This document shows, one piece after another, positions 38,592 to 48,990 of a stretch of 64,000 nt of DNA. The notes under the pieces were generated by a model, which made no database searches, was not told the origin of the DNA, and saw only the letters and a program-made list of their open reading frames with translations. The DNA is taken from contig NZ_CP109171.1 in the NCBI RefSeq assembly GCF_036246005.1, positions 8,606,001-8,670,000 on the forward strand. The letters are read 5' to 3'. The stretch comes from Streptomyces sp. NBC_01723 (GTDB lineage: Bacteria > Actinomycetota > Actinomycetes > Streptomycetales > Streptomycetaceae). A program made the position numbers and the translations under genes. How positions within the stretch are numbered: the stretch's first letter is position 1; every line of letters starts with the position of its first letter.

Positions 38592-39419
38592 GTGGACATC
38601 GAAGTTCTGGGCGCGCTGTCCGTACGCGAGCACGGCGTCTCGATCACACCGACCGCCCCGAAACCGCGTCAGGTGCTGGCCCTGCTGGCCCTGCACGCCG
38701 ACCGGGTGGTCCCCGTCTCCTGCCTGATCGAGGAGCTGTGGGACGACGAGCCGCCGCGCAGCGCCCGCACCACCCTGCAGACCTATGTGCTGCAGCTGCG
38801 CGAGCTCATCGGCGCCGCGCTGGCCGCCGGCGGCGAACGCGACGTCACCGCCAAGGACGTCCTGGTCACCCTGCCCGGCGGCTACCGCCTGGACAGCCGG
38901 GGCGGCCGGGTCGACTTCCGCGAGTTCGAGCAGCGCGCCGGGGCCGGCTACCGGGCCGTGGACGCCGAGGACTTCACGGGCGCCGCACGCAGGCTGCGCG
39001 AGGCCCTGGCACTGTGGACCGGCACCGCGCTGGCCGACGTGAGCGCCGGCAGCCGGCTCGGCCTGGAGGTCAAGCGCCTGGAGGAGTTGCGGCTGTGCGC
39101 GCTGGACCAGCGCATCGAGGCCGACCTCAGACTCGGCCGCCACCGCGAACTGCTGTCCGAGCTGACCGTCCTGGTCAACCGGCACCGGATGCACGAGAGC
39201 CTGCACGGCCAGTTCATGGTGGCCCTGCACCGCTCGGGACGGCGCGGCGAGGCGTTGAGCGTCTACCAGCGGCTGCGGGCCACCCTCGTGCACGAGCTGG
39301 GACTCGAACCGTCGACGACGATCAGCCGGCTCCAGCGCTCCATCCTCACGGCCGCCGCGGAGACCGCCCCGGCCCGCGGCCCGGAGGCCACCGGCCGGGC
39401 CGTGGCCCGCGTGGGCTGA
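38592..39419 (+). CDS. SARP-family transcriptional activator (1)
   Basis: A 275-residue SARP. The OmpR-like winged helix (about residues 1-100) has MDIEVLGALSVREHGVSITP, KPRQVLALLALHADRVV and LQTYVLQLRELIG; the bacterial transcriptional activation domain follows (about 105-255). SARPs bind heptamer direct repeats and recruit RNA polymerase to cluster promoters. The GTG at 38592 follows AAGGGGGAC. Its promoter overlaps an ARE-like site, so this is probably the switch between the butyrolactone signal and the biosynthetic genes. Confidence 0.9.
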   Translation: MDIEVLGALSVREHGVSITPTAPKPRQVLALLALHADRVVPVSCLIEELWDDEPPRSARTTLQTYVLQLRELIGAALAAGGERDVTAKDVLVTLPGGYRLDSRGGRVDFREFEQRAGAGYRAVDAEDFTGAARRLREALALWTGTALADVSAGSRLGLEVKRLEELRLCALDQRIEADLRLGRHRELLSELTVLVNRHRMHESLHGQFMVALHRSGRRGEALSVYQRLRATLVHELGLEPSTTISRLQRSILTAAAETAPARGPEATGRAVARVG

Positions 39420-39537
39420 CCCCGCCCCACCCCGCCCCGCCCGTGAGCGGGCAGCGGCCCCGCCACCGCCGCCCGCCGCAACCGCAGGGTCAGGCCCCTC
39501 CCGCCGGCCGCGGACACCCCGAGGCTGCTATGTCGTG

Positions 39538-40620
39538 TCAAGCCGCTTGAGTGAGTGCTTCGACGTTGCCGAGTTGGTTCCGGTCGGAGCGCTCAAGGAT
39601 CTTGAAGACCTGGCGGCAGATCACTCGCTTGAGGCATCGCTGCGCGTCACGGGAGGTCTTACCTTCGGCGATCTTGCGTGCGACGTACGTCTTCGTAGAG
39701 GGATCGAGCCGCATCCGGATCAAGGTGATCGTGTGCATGGCCCGGTTGAGCTGCCGGTCGCCGCTGCGGTTGAGCCGGTGTCGGTTGGTCAGCCCGGACG
39801 AGGCAGGGATCGGCGAGACTCCAGCGAAGGAGGCGAAGGCGGCTTCCGAGCGGAATCGTCCCTGGTGAGACCAGCTGACCAAGATCTGGGCGGCGGTGAT
39901 CGGTCCGACTCCGAGCAGGTTGAGAAGCGCGGGGGCCTGGTGCCGCACCAGCGTGAGGATCTCGTTCTCGAGCCCCTTGGCCTCGGCCTGCAGGGCCTGG
40001 ACGCGTTGGGCCGTGGACCGCATGGCCCGCACCGTCATCCGGTGCTCCAGGTCCTGGGCCGGGCGGTCGCGGAACTGAGCGCAGTAGGCGATCTGTTCGA
40101 GGCGCTTGAGCTTTCGCAGCTCGGAGCGGAGGCCGTCCGGCGCGGAGACGATCAGGGCCTTAAGCTGGTTGATCGCGGCGGTGGAAGCGAGGACCGCGCC
40201 GTGACGGGTGGCAAGCAGCACCCGCAGTGCCTCGCGTTCGCCGCGGAGGCGGGGCTGGATCAGATGCTCGGTGGTCAGGGCCTCCTTGGCGGCCCGGACG
40301 GCGTCGAGCATGTCGGTCTTGCGGCCGCCGCGGTTGGCCGCTCGTTTTGGGCGGCAGACCTCGACGACCTGCTCGCCGGCCTGGTCCAGGAAGGCCGCGA
40401 GGCCGGCGCCGTAGCTGCCGATGCCTTCCAGGGCCCAGCAGCGGCGGCCGGGGACCTGCTGGCGGGCGAAGTCCAGCAGGCGTCGGTAGCCGCGGGCGTG
40501 GGCCGGGGAATCGGTGCTGGCCAGCACGGCGCCGATGGGGCTGACGGCGGCCGCGGCGAGGGTGTCGCGGTGGGTGTCGACGCCGATGACGCCATCGACG
40601 TGTTCTGCGAGCATGGTCAT
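39538..40620 (-). CDS. IS110-family transposase
   Basis: A 360-residue IS110-type DEDD recombinase. The RuvC-like part starts VIGVDTHRDTLAAAAVS and includes ALEGIGSYGAGLAAFL and RKTDMLDA; the C-terminal transposase-20 part has LLNLLGVGPITAAQIL and SGDRQLNRAMHTITLIRMR, and the catalytic serine region is ASFAGVSPIPASSG. All key motifs look intact, so the element may be active. IS110 elements lack long inverted repeats, so the exact ends are not certain. It sits between the two SARP genes. Confidence 0.9.
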   Translation of the reverse strand: MTMLAEHVDGVIGVDTHRDTLAAAAVSPIGAVLASTDSPAHARGYRRLLDFARQQVPGRRCWALEGIGSYGAGLAAFLDQAGEQVVEVCRPKRAANRGGRKTDMLDAVRAAKEALTTEHLIQPRLRGEREALRVLLATRHGAVLASTAAINQLKALIVSAPDGLRSELRKLKRLEQIAYCAQFRDRPAQDLEHRMTVRAMRSTAQRVQALQAEAKGLENEILTLVRHQAPALLNLLGVGPITAAQILVSWSHQGRFRSEAAFASFAGVSPIPASSGLTNRHRLNRSGDRQLNRAMHTITLIRMRLDPSTKTYVARKIAEGKTSRDAQRCLKRVICRQVFKILERSDRNQLGNVEALTQAA

Positions 40621-40860
40621 GCGGCTGTTCTCCTCCGGGCGGACGACCGTGACGGTGTCGGCCTGGGTGGAGTCACCACGTGGCGGAACTGTGATGAGTC
40701 ACGCCGGAAGGCGGACAAGCTGCTGATCAAGCCAACGGGTGGGCCAGGCCGACGCCCGCGTCCGGCAGACATCTCGGGGGAACGGCAGCCCTTGACGGAA
40801 CGCCAGTTATCTTGCGAGTCATGCCGGATCACGAGCGCCGAGCCTGGCAGCAACCCATCC
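40621..40860 (-). ncRNA. Possible IS110 bridge-RNA region
   Basis: In the IS110 group the non-coding DNA upstream of the transposase encodes the bridge RNA that pairs with donor and target. Here about 200 bases upstream of the transposase start (minus strand) are non-coding and contain short stem-forming stretches. The element's outer end is not determined. This is assigned from position only; no loop sequences were matched to flanks. Confidence 0.3.
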
Positions 40861-41139
40861 CGGGCCGCAGAAGAACTCTCACAGTTGTCTTCTTCGCGGT
40901 CCTGCAAGAGGGCCGCTGGCCTCCGGTCCCGGCATGACTGTTGCCCCCTGTCGATGGGATGACCTGGGGGGTGGTGTCACCGGGTCCGAGGGGTGCCGTC
41001 ACAGACGCTGATCAGAGGCCCGACCACCGCCCGGCCGGGCGCAATGCCCGGCCGCTGCGGGCGGCAGGTCTGCATACCGTGGATGCGCGAGAACGGCCTC
41101 CGCCCCTGGGGCCGGCACGCTGCGAGACCTGTGGGGGCA

Positions 41140-41325
41140 CGGTGACCAGTATCGACGGGGTGGGCATCTTCCGTGGCCTGGACGTCGGCAAGCAGACGCA
41201 TCACGGCCACGGCCTGACTCCGGCCGGGAAGACGGTGTTCGACAAGCCGCCACCGCATCAGCGTCCTGTTCGCCATGCTCCGCGACGGAACCTTCTACGA
41301 ACCGGGAAGCCCCCCCGCCGCTTGA
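41140..41325 (+). pseudogene. Internally deleted IS110-family transposase relic
   Basis: One frame reads VGIFRGLDVGKQTHHGHGLT and PAGKTVFDKPPPHQ, the start of an IS110-type transposase. A shifted frame then reads VLFAMLRDGTFYEP, the typical end of that same protein. About 350 residues between are missing. It belongs to a different IS110 subgroup from the intact copy at 39538. Confidence 0.7.
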
Positions 41326-41382
41326 CGAAAGACACAGAGGCACCCCCCGCGCGGCGGGACCGGCCGGCCGGCTTCAGCACAG

Positions 41383-42613
<1,231 letters not shown>

Positions 42614-43435
42614 ATGGAGATTCGTGTTCTGGGTCCGCTGAGTGCCGACGTCAACGGGATGTCGATCGTTCCCACGGCCGGGAAGCCGCGCCAGATCCTG
42701 GCCCTGCTCGCGCTCTACCCGGGCCGGGTCATGCCCGTGCCCACGCTCATGGAGGAGATCTGGGGCACCGGACTGCCCCAGAGCGCCCTGACCACCCTGC
42801 AGACCTACATCCTCCAGCTGCGGCGCCGGCTGGGTACCGCGATGGGGCCCGGCGCTCCGGGCACCGCCAAGGACGTCCTGGCCACCCGGCACGGCGGCTA
42901 TCTGCTGCAGATACCGGCCGAGGCGGTCGACGTCCACGCCTACGAACGCCTCGTCGCCGAGGGCCAGCAGGCCTTCGAGGACGGCGAGGACGAGCGGGCC
43001 GCCCGCACCTACCGCACCGCGCTCAGCCTGTGGCAGGGGCCTCCGCTGGTCGACGTTCCCGTCGGCCCGGTCCTGGAGATCGAGGCGATGCGGCTGGCGG
43101 AGAGCCGGCTCGTCACGCGCGAGCGCCGCATCGACGCCGACCTCAGGATCGGCCGGCACGCCGAAGTCACCGCCGAACTCACGGACCTGATCGCCCGCCA
43201 CCCCGAACACGAGGGGCTGCACTCCCAGGCCATGGTGGCGCTCTACCGCTGCGGGCGGCAGGCCGCCGCGCTCGACGTCTTCCACCGGCTGCGCCGCCGC
43301 CTGGTCGACGAGCTGGGCGTGGAGCCCTCGCCGCAGCTGCAGCGGCTGCACCAGGCGATCCTCGCCGTGGACCCCCAGCTCGACCTGGCGTCCGGGCCGC
43401 GACGCACCTCTACCTTCGACCTGTACGCGGCCTGA
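42614..43435 (+). CDS. SARP-family transcriptional activator (2)
   Basis: A 273-residue SARP, paralogous to the first. It begins MEIRVLGPLSADVNGMSIVP with KPRQILALLALYPGRVM and LQTYILQLRRRLG in the DNA-binding domain (1-100); the activation domain includes ERRIDADLRIGRHAEVTAEL. The ATG follows GGGGAAGGAAGCC, a good ribosome binding site. No ARE-like site precedes it, so it may act below the first SARP. It faces the biosynthetic genes. Confidence 0.92.
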   Translation: MEIRVLGPLSADVNGMSIVPTAGKPRQILALLALYPGRVMPVPTLMEEIWGTGLPQSALTTLQTYILQLRRRLGTAMGPGAPGTAKDVLATRHGGYLLQIPAEAVDVHAYERLVAEGQQAFEDGEDERAARTYRTALSLWQGPPLVDVPVGPVLEIEAMRLAESRLVTRERRIDADLRIGRHAEVTAELTDLIARHPEHEGLHSQAMVALYRCGRQAAALDVFHRLRRRLVDELGVEPSPQLQRLHQAILAVDPQLDLASGPRRTSTFDLYAA

Positions 43436-43468
43436 CCCGGCGACGGCCCGGCGGCTGCACCGCGTCCG

Positions 43469-43693
43469 TCAGCGTGCCGGGCCGATGTCCTTCAGCAGCG
43501 CGCGCTCCAGCGCGGTCAACGGCACGTCGGGGCGCAGGCGTTCGGGGTGACCCGGCGCAGGCGCGTCCACCAGGCGGGTGTCGGCGCGGGCCGTCTCGCC
43601 GGCGAGCTGGACGGCGCCGACGGCGACCATGGACTGCCAGACAGTGGTGGCCAGGGCGCGGGACAGCCGGAGCAGACGCCGGGCGATCGTCAT
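43469..43693 (-). CDS. Small SARP-associated protein (DUF6059-like)
   Basis: A 74-residue protein, MTIARRLLRLSRALATTVWQ then a short hydrophobic segment and GHPERLRPDVPLTALERALL. The GHPERLRPDVPL motif resembles the small DUF6059 proteins often found next to SARP genes in polyketide clusters. Function unknown. The start ATG is preceded by GAAGGGGGC. Confidence 0.6.
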   Translation of the reverse strand: MTIARRLLRLSRALATTVWQSMVAVGAVQLAGETARADTRLVDAPAPGHPERLRPDVPLTALERALLKDIGPAR

Positions 43694-43946
43694 CGGGGCC
43701 CCCTTCGGTCGGCGGATCGTCGTGCCACTCCGCTCAGGCTGGAAGCGGCCCCTCGAGGACCGTCTGACGTCCTCTGGACTCCGAGTCGAGCGTTCGGTGA
43801 CCGGGCTGGAGGTCCCGGCGCAGTGATGGTCGCGGGGGCCGGTGTTCCGTGACCCGACGTGGTGTCACCCGGTGCGGGAAGCGGCCGTGGGACGGGTGTG
43901 AGTGGGGCGGGCGCAACTCCTCAGGCGAGCGTGAAGGCCCTGGGCC

Positions 43947-44069
43947 GGTGTCGGTGTGGGCGGTGGGGGAGTGGCCGGGCTCTGGGCCGGTGTGGGTGTG
44001 GGCGGTGGGGGAGTGGCCGGGCTCTGGGCCGGTGCCGGTGTGACGCGGCGGGGGAGCGGCCGGGCCCGG
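43947..44069. repeat. 42-base tandem repeat
   Basis: A unit beginning GGTGTCGGTGTGGGCGGTGG is repeated at 43947-43988 and 43989-44030 with one or two changes, and a third diverged copy runs to about 44069. G/T-rich on the plus strand. It lies in the 700-base gap before the first aromatase/cyclase gene, which otherwise shows no gene. Confidence 0.75.
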
Positions 44070-44403
44070 TCTTGGGGTGAGGAGAGCGCCCGGACGAGTG
44101 GCCGGGTCGGGTGCGGGGGCGGCGTGGCGTTTGCCCGGCGCGGCCGTCCGGACACCGGTGTGGGGGAGCGGTGCCGCAGGGTGGGGCAGGGAGGTCGTGC
44201 CCTAATCGATCCGGCGTCCAGCACGGTCGTCGTTCACGGGGGCGCCCCGTGTTCCGCTGCGGATTCCAGCGGTGTTCGAGAAGCGGACGAGTCGTTCTCC
44301 ACCGGATCAGGACACAGTCCATGGCGAGCCTGTACCCACAGGCGGGCGGCGTCCACGGCGGCCCGCCCCGCCTTCCGGACGCCGAGACGAGAGAGGTGTG
44401 GGG

Positions 44404-45381
44404 ATGTATCTCGCGCCCGTGCACCGCATGGCCCAGCACGCGCAGGTCGACGCCCCCGCCGGCGTGCTCTACGGTCTGATCGCCGACGCGCTGCGCTGGC
44501 CCATCTTCCTGCCGCCGACCCTCCATGTCGAACAGCTCGAGTTCGACGGTGAGTCGGAGCGGCTGCGGATGTGGGTCATGGCCAACGGCGAGGTCAAGTC
44601 CTGGACCACCCGACGTGTCCTGGACCCGGTGGCGCACCGGGTCGACTTCCGCCAGGAGGTGCTGCCCCGGCCGGTGACCTCGATGGGCGGCAGCTGGACC
44701 GTCGAACCGCGAGGCCCCGAGCGGTCGCTCGTCACCCTCAGCAACGACTTCACCGTGACCGACAACGCGCGCGCCGACGTGGACTGGGTGAAGAGGGCCA
44801 CCACCGCCAACAGCCGGGCCGCCCTCGACAACCTCCGGCAGCTCGCCGAGCGCTGGCGCCGCCTCGACGACCTGGTCCTGTCCTTCGAGGACGCCGTGAG
44901 CGTCGACACCCCCGTCGAGCCGGTGTACGACTTCCTGCACCGGTTCGGCGACCGGCCCGACGCGGTACCCGGCGCGAAGGGGATCGACATCGCCGAACGC
45001 GGGCCCGGAGTGCAGCTGATGACCGTGGAACTCGACGGCGCCGACGGGACCGCGCGGACGACGGAATCGGTACGGATCGGATTCCCGCACGCCGGGCGCA
45101 TCGTCTACAAGGACATCAGGGACACCGAGGAGCCGGCGCTGCTCGCCGCGCACGCGGGGGAATGGTCGGTCGAACCCAACCCCTGGGGCGCGGGGGTCAC
45201 CGTCGTCGCGCGGCACCACGCGGTCCTCGACGAGGACGGTGTCCGCGAGCGGTACGGCGACGGCGTGGACGCGGTACGCCTCGCACGTAAGGCCCTGCGC
45301 TCCCGGCTCGCCCGGGAGAGCGGCGTCGCGCTGCGGCTGGCCAGGGAGCACGCCGAGTGCGCGCCGGCCCGCCGGGCCTGA
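44404..45381 (+). CDS. Two-domain aromatase/cyclase (1)
   Basis: A 325-residue di-domain SRPBCC protein of the type II polyketide aromatase/cyclase family. Domain 1 (about 8-155) includes VLYGLIADALRWPIFLPPTL and VDFRQEVLPRPVTSMGGSW; domain 2 (about 160-310) includes FEDAVSVDTPVEPVYDFLHR. These proteins close and dehydrate the first ring of the nascent chain. It resembles the protein at 52890, so the cluster has two. Start ATG at 44404 follows GAGAGGTGTGGGG. It opens the plus-strand biosynthetic operon. Confidence 0.85.
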   Translation: MYLAPVHRMAQHAQVDAPAGVLYGLIADALRWPIFLPPTLHVEQLEFDGESERLRMWVMANGEVKSWTTRRVLDPVAHRVDFRQEVLPRPVTSMGGSWTVEPRGPERSLVTLSNDFTVTDNARADVDWVKRATTANSRAALDNLRQLAERWRRLDDLVLSFEDAVSVDTPVEPVYDFLHRFGDRPDAVPGAKGIDIAERGPGVQLMTVELDGADGTARTTESVRIGFPHAGRIVYKDIRDTEEPALLAAHAGEWSVEPNPWGAGVTVVARHHAVLDEDGVRERYGDGVDAVRLARKALRSRLARESGVALRLAREHAECAPARRA

Positions 45382-45476
45382 GCCGCACCGCCTCCCCCCG
45401 GGCCGCACCCCTCCCGCTCATCGCGCTGTTCTTGCCCCTCCGCCCCCGCCGGACGGGCCGACGTTGGAGGTCGCAC

Positions 45477-47288
45477 GTGAACGACAGTCTCACCGCGGGT
45501 TCCGGCACGACCGTGGCCGCGGGTGTGACCGCTCACGCCCGGGTCCCGCGGGTCTTTGGTGACGGAGCCGCCCGGGCCCGGTACCTCGAGGACCTGCTCG
45601 GCGACCCCTTCGCCGACGGCAACCCGCACGGCCAGCAGGCGCTGCTCGCCGCCGACGAACGGCGCGAGGTACCCGCCGCCACCGAAGACCTGCTCGGCCG
45701 CTTCAAACTGGCCGCCGAGTTCGTGCCCACCGTCCTGGGCGGCCGCTTCACCGGCGTCGAGGCACTCACCCAGGTGCTGCGGCCGGTCTTCCGCAGGGAC
45801 GTCGCGCTCGGCTTCGGCGCCGGGGTGACCGCCCTGTTCGCGGCGTCCGTGGTGTGGACCGCGGGCGACGAGCGCCAGCGCCGGGACACCGCGTCGCTGC
45901 TGCTCGGCGGCGGCCGGATCACGATCCTGCACCGCGAGTTCGCCCACGCCAACGCGATCCTGCGCGGCGAGTACACCGCACGGCCCGCGCCCGACGGCTA
46001 CGTGGTCGACGGCCGCAAGGACGTCGTCATCAACGCCGACCGCGCCGACACCTTCGTCGCCTACGTCCGCACCGCGCCCGGCGACGGCCCGGACAGCCAC
46101 TCCGTGTTCCTGCTCGAGAGCGGCAGGCTGCCGGCGCACGCCGTGCACCGGCTGCCCCGCGCCCGCACCCACGGCATGCGCGGCGCACACTACGCGGGGC
46201 TGCGGCTCGAGGACTGCCCGGTGCCCGCCGACGCCCTGGTGGGAGAGCGGGGCGAGGGCGTCAGCCTCTCCCTGCGCACCTTCCAGGTCAGCCGGGCGCT
46301 GGTGTCCGGCGGTGCTCTGGTCGGCGGAATGGACAGCGCGCTGCGCTACGCCGTCCGGGCCGTCAGCGAGTCCCGGCGCGGCCTGACACTGCGCGGCCGC
46401 CGCGGCCGGGTGCTCGCCGGAGTCTTCGCCGACCTGCTCGCCTGCGACAGCCTCGCCGTCACCGGTCTGCGGCTGCTCGACCTGGCGCCCGAGCACGCAC
46501 TGGTTCCCTCCGCCGCCGTCAAGTACGCCGTGTCGGCACTGCTCCATGAGGACCTCGACGAACTCGCCGCGGTGCTCGGTGCGCGCGGGTACGACCGCGG
46601 CCCCGCCTACGGCGGCTTCCAGAAACTCGTGCGCGACCTCCCGGTGGCCGGGCTCGGACACGCCGGCACCGCCGACACCCAGGCCGTGCTCGTCCCCCAT
46701 CTGCGCACCCTCGCCCACGCGGCCCGCGACGCAGACAACGGACAGGAAGCACCCGGCGCCCTCTTCACCCCGGGTGCCGGGCGCAGCGCGCTCGACTTTA
46801 GACGGCTCGACGCAAAACCCCGCGATCCGCACAGCGGCTGCGACGGTCTGCTCGCCGTACTGCCCGGCGCCGCCGCCCGGCTCGACGGCACGCGGGACCG
46901 CGGCCCCAGGTGGGCCGCGCTCGCCGACCTCGCCCGCGCCTTCGCCGCCGAGGTGCACAGCCTCGCCCAGCGGTGCGCCACCCTCCTGGGGCGCCCGGAC
47001 ACCGGGGCGCTCGCACCGGCCGCGTACGTCCTCGTCGACCGGTACTGCCTGCTGCTCGCGGCCGCGTCCTGCCTCGGGGTCCGCGAGAACGCCGGCCTCG
47101 GCACCCCGGACGGCGGCCTGCTCGCCGAGCCCGAGTGGGCGCTGATCGCCCTGACCAGGTTCGGCCGCCGCCTCGGACTGGACGTGCCTGACCTGCCGGA
47201 CGGCATCACCCAGGAGCTGGCGGCCCGGCTCGTGGACCGGTACCGCGACGGGCGCAGCTTCGACCTCTACGGGATGCGGCTCGCGTGA
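45477..47288 (+). CDS. Acyl-CoA dehydrogenase/oxidase-like flavoprotein
   Basis: A 603-residue protein with the acyl-CoA dehydrogenase fold: FAD-binding middle part (VVDGRKDVVINADRADTFVAY, RTHGMRGAHYAGLRLEDCPV) and C-terminal helices. Its length is nearer to acyl-CoA oxidases (about 600-650) than to ordinary dehydrogenases (about 380), with an extra C-terminal domain. The GTG start at 45477 has TTGGAGG. In the cluster it could desaturate a starter or tailor the polyketide; the substrate is not evident. It lies between aromatase and phosphopantetheinyl transferase genes. Confidence 0.8.
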   Translation: MNDSLTAGSGTTVAAGVTAHARVPRVFGDGAARARYLEDLLGDPFADGNPHGQQALLAADERREVPAATEDLLGRFKLAAEFVPTVLGGRFTGVEALTQVLRPVFRRDVALGFGAGVTALFAASVVWTAGDERQRRDTASLLLGGGRITILHREFAHANAILRGEYTARPAPDGYVVDGRKDVVINADRADTFVAYVRTAPGDGPDSHSVFLLESGRLPAHAVHRLPRARTHGMRGAHYAGLRLEDCPVPADALVGERGEGVSLSLRTFQVSRALVSGGALVGGMDSALRYAVRAVSESRRGLTLRGRRGRVLAGVFADLLACDSLAVTGLRLLDLAPEHALVPSAAVKYAVSALLHEDLDELAAVLGARGYDRGPAYGGFQKLVRDLPVAGLGHAGTADTQAVLVPHLRTLAHAARDADNGQEAPGALFTPGAGRSALDFRRLDAKPRDPHSGCDGLLAVLPGAAARLDGTRDRGPRWAALADLARAFAAEVHSLAQRCATLLGRPDTGALAPAAYVLVDRYCLLLAAASCLGVRENAGLGTPDGGLLAEPEWALIALTRFGRRLGLDVPDLPDGITQELAARLVDRYRDGRSFDLYGMRLA

Positions 47289-47382
47289 GGCCCCCACTGG
47301 GCAGAAACGATCCGGCCCGGGATGCCGGCCGGCCCGGGAGCCGGCCGCCGGACCCGCAGGACGACGCTGGGAGGCGAACACC

Positions 47383-48345
47383 ATGAACCACAGGGAGCCT
47401 GTGGCCGCACGCGGGGACGACGGCCGCGTCACGGACGACATCGACTCCCGTGACGCCGTGGGCGTCCTCGACACCCTGCGGCGTCTGAGCGCACTGGGCG
47501 TCGTCGCCACCGCGCACGGTTCCGCCGTCGCGCCGCCCGTGCACATCCCGCGCCCGGACAGCTCCTGGCTGCGCATACGCGAGGACCTCCTGGAGCGCGG
47601 GACCACGGTGGCGTACGCGACGTGGACCGAGTGGTTTCCCGCGGTGCTCACCACGCCGCGCCTCGAGGCGCTGCTGGGGCGGGACTGGAACCGCTACACC
47701 GGCACGAACGACCCCGCCGTCCGCAGCCGGTTCGCCGCTTCCCGGCTGCTCATCAAGTACACCGCGGCGGCCGCGCTCGGCATCCGGCCCGAGGACATCG
47801 ACATCGCCTACCGTCTCGGCGGCCGCCCCTACCTGCGCGGCCTCGACCAGGTGGAGGTCGCGCTGACGCACACCGGTGAGCTGATGGCCGTCGGGATCAG
47901 CCGGATGGGCCGGATCGGACTGGACGCCGAGTGCGCGGACCGGCGCTTCGACCTGGACCTGATGCTCGGCCGGATGTGCACGCCGGCCGAGGTGGCCGAA
48001 CTCGACGCGCTGTCCGCGCAGCAGCGGGCGGCGTGCGTGCTGCGGCTGTGGACCCTGAAGGAGGCGTACACCAAGGCGCTCGGGCAGGGCATGCGGCTCG
48101 CCTTCACCGAGTTCGGCTTCGGCCTCGCCCTCGGCGGCCTGCGCACCCCCGACGGTGCCGCGGCACTCGGCGACGAGTGGGCGTTCGCCACCCATCCGGT
48201 GCTCGGCCGCTACCTGATCAGCGCGGCCTGCCACGACGCCGGGCTCGACCCGGCCGGGGACACCTCGGTCACCACCATGCTGGACCCGCGCCTGCTCACG
48301 GCGATGACCCCGCCCGGGGAGGAGGGCCCGGCCGTGGACATCTGA
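47383..48345 (+). CDS. 4'-Phosphopantetheinyl transferase (Sfp-type)
   Basis: A 320-residue Sfp-type transferase. The Mg-binding GLDAE is at 180-184 (Asp181, Glu183) and the second motif WTLKEAYTKALG at 223-234. It has an extra 60-residue N-terminal extension. It would load phosphopantetheine onto the cluster ACP at Ser43. The gene is downstream of the acyl-CoA dehydrogenase gene on the same strand and convergent with a SnoaL-like gene. Confidence 0.9.
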   Translation: MNHREPVAARGDDGRVTDDIDSRDAVGVLDTLRRLSALGVVATAHGSAVAPPVHIPRPDSSWLRIREDLLERGTTVAYATWTEWFPAVLTTPRLEALLGRDWNRYTGTNDPAVRSRFAASRLLIKYTAAAALGIRPEDIDIAYRLGGRPYLRGLDQVEVALTHTGELMAVGISRMGRIGLDAECADRRFDLDLMLGRMCTPAEVAELDALSAQQRAACVLRLWTLKEAYTKALGQGMRLAFTEFGFGLALGGLRTPDGAAALGDEWAFATHPVLGRYLISAACHDAGLDPAGDTSVTTMLDPRLLTAMTPPGEEGPAVDI

Positions 48346-48357
48346 GCCCCGCGGTGA

Positions 48358-48825
48358 TCAGCCCCGTACGGGGGGCTCGCCCTCGGTGAACAGGACCCGG
48401 AACGACAGCTCGCCGATCCGCCACCCGGCAGCCGTCCTGCGGGCCTCGCCGGAGGCGAGCGTCCCCGCACGAAAGAGCGGCGGCCGGTCCCCGCCCGGGT
48501 GATGCACGTGCGTGGTCAGCACGTTGGCGCGGAACACCGCGCTGTCCCCGGTGACGGTCACCACCGCCGGCGAGCCCAGGTGCTGGGTGCGCGCGAACGC
48601 CGCGAGCGAGGCGCGGTGCCACTCGGCGAGTCCGGCGCACCCCTGGTGGCGGCTCATCGGGAAGGCGACGGTCGCGTCCTCGGTGAACAGGCTCCGGGCC
48701 CACGCGTCGTCGGGCTCCTCGTCGTCGAGCGTGACCAGATAACGGCCCATGAGTTCGGCGACCACTGCGGCGTCCGCGGAATCGGCGGCCGCGGCCGAAT
48801 CGGCGGGCAAGAGAGGGGAAGTCAC
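48358..48825 (-). CDS. SnoaL/NTF2-like protein
   Basis: A 155-residue protein with the cystatin-like NTF2 fold: VVAELMGRYLVTLDDEEPDD, ARSLFTEDATVAFPMSRHQG, and AGTLASGEARRTAAGWRIGE. In aromatic polyketide clusters such proteins act as ring cyclases or hydroxylases or have no known activity. The GTG start at 48825 (reading MTSPLLPADSAA) is inferred from the end of homology. It is divergent from the FAD monooxygenase at 48991 and is the only minus-strand gene in this part of the cluster. Confidence 0.72.
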   Translation of the reverse strand: MTSPLLPADSAAAADSADAAVVAELMGRYLVTLDDEEPDDAWARSLFTEDATVAFPMSRHQGCAGLAEWHRASLAAFARTQHLGSPAVVTVTGDSAVFRANVLTTHVHHPGGDRPPLFRAGTLASGEARRTAAGWRIGELSFRVLFTEGEPPVRG

Positions 48826-48990
48826 CGCTCGAGCATGGCGCCGGGCGCGGCCGGCGGACCAGCACCCTGCCAGAGATCTGACATTACCGGCGAAGTTCTG
48901 TAATGGATTGCGCAAAGCCTGTACCGGACTCGCTTTACCGTTCCTCCATGGTCCGGCAATACTCATCAAACACCAGTCGGAAGAGGGAAG
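48826..48990. promoter_or_regulatory. Divergent promoter region of the main oxygenase-PKS operon
   Basis: These 165 bases lie between the divergent SnoaL-like and FAD monooxygenase genes. They are lower in GC than their surroundings. TCTGACA (48877), TCTGTAA (48897) and CCTGTAC (48918) are similar heptamers spaced about 20-21 bases apart, near the 22-base spacing of SARP sites. This is suggestive only. Confidence 0.35.

Noticed and set aside
39535..40962. A 475-codon plus-strand open frame
   Set aside because: It lies opposite the IS110 transposase, whose catalytic motifs are intact; the plus-strand translation has no recognisable domain.
45105..47654. An 849-codon minus-strand open frame
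   Set aside because: It is antisense to the acyl-CoA dehydrogenase and phosphopantetheinyl transferase genes and is low in complexity.
48877..48924. SARP heptamer direct repeats upstream of the oxygenase operon
   Set aside because: The three similar heptamers are 20-21 bases apart rather than a clean 11 or 22, so they are kept only as a weak note in the promoter feature.
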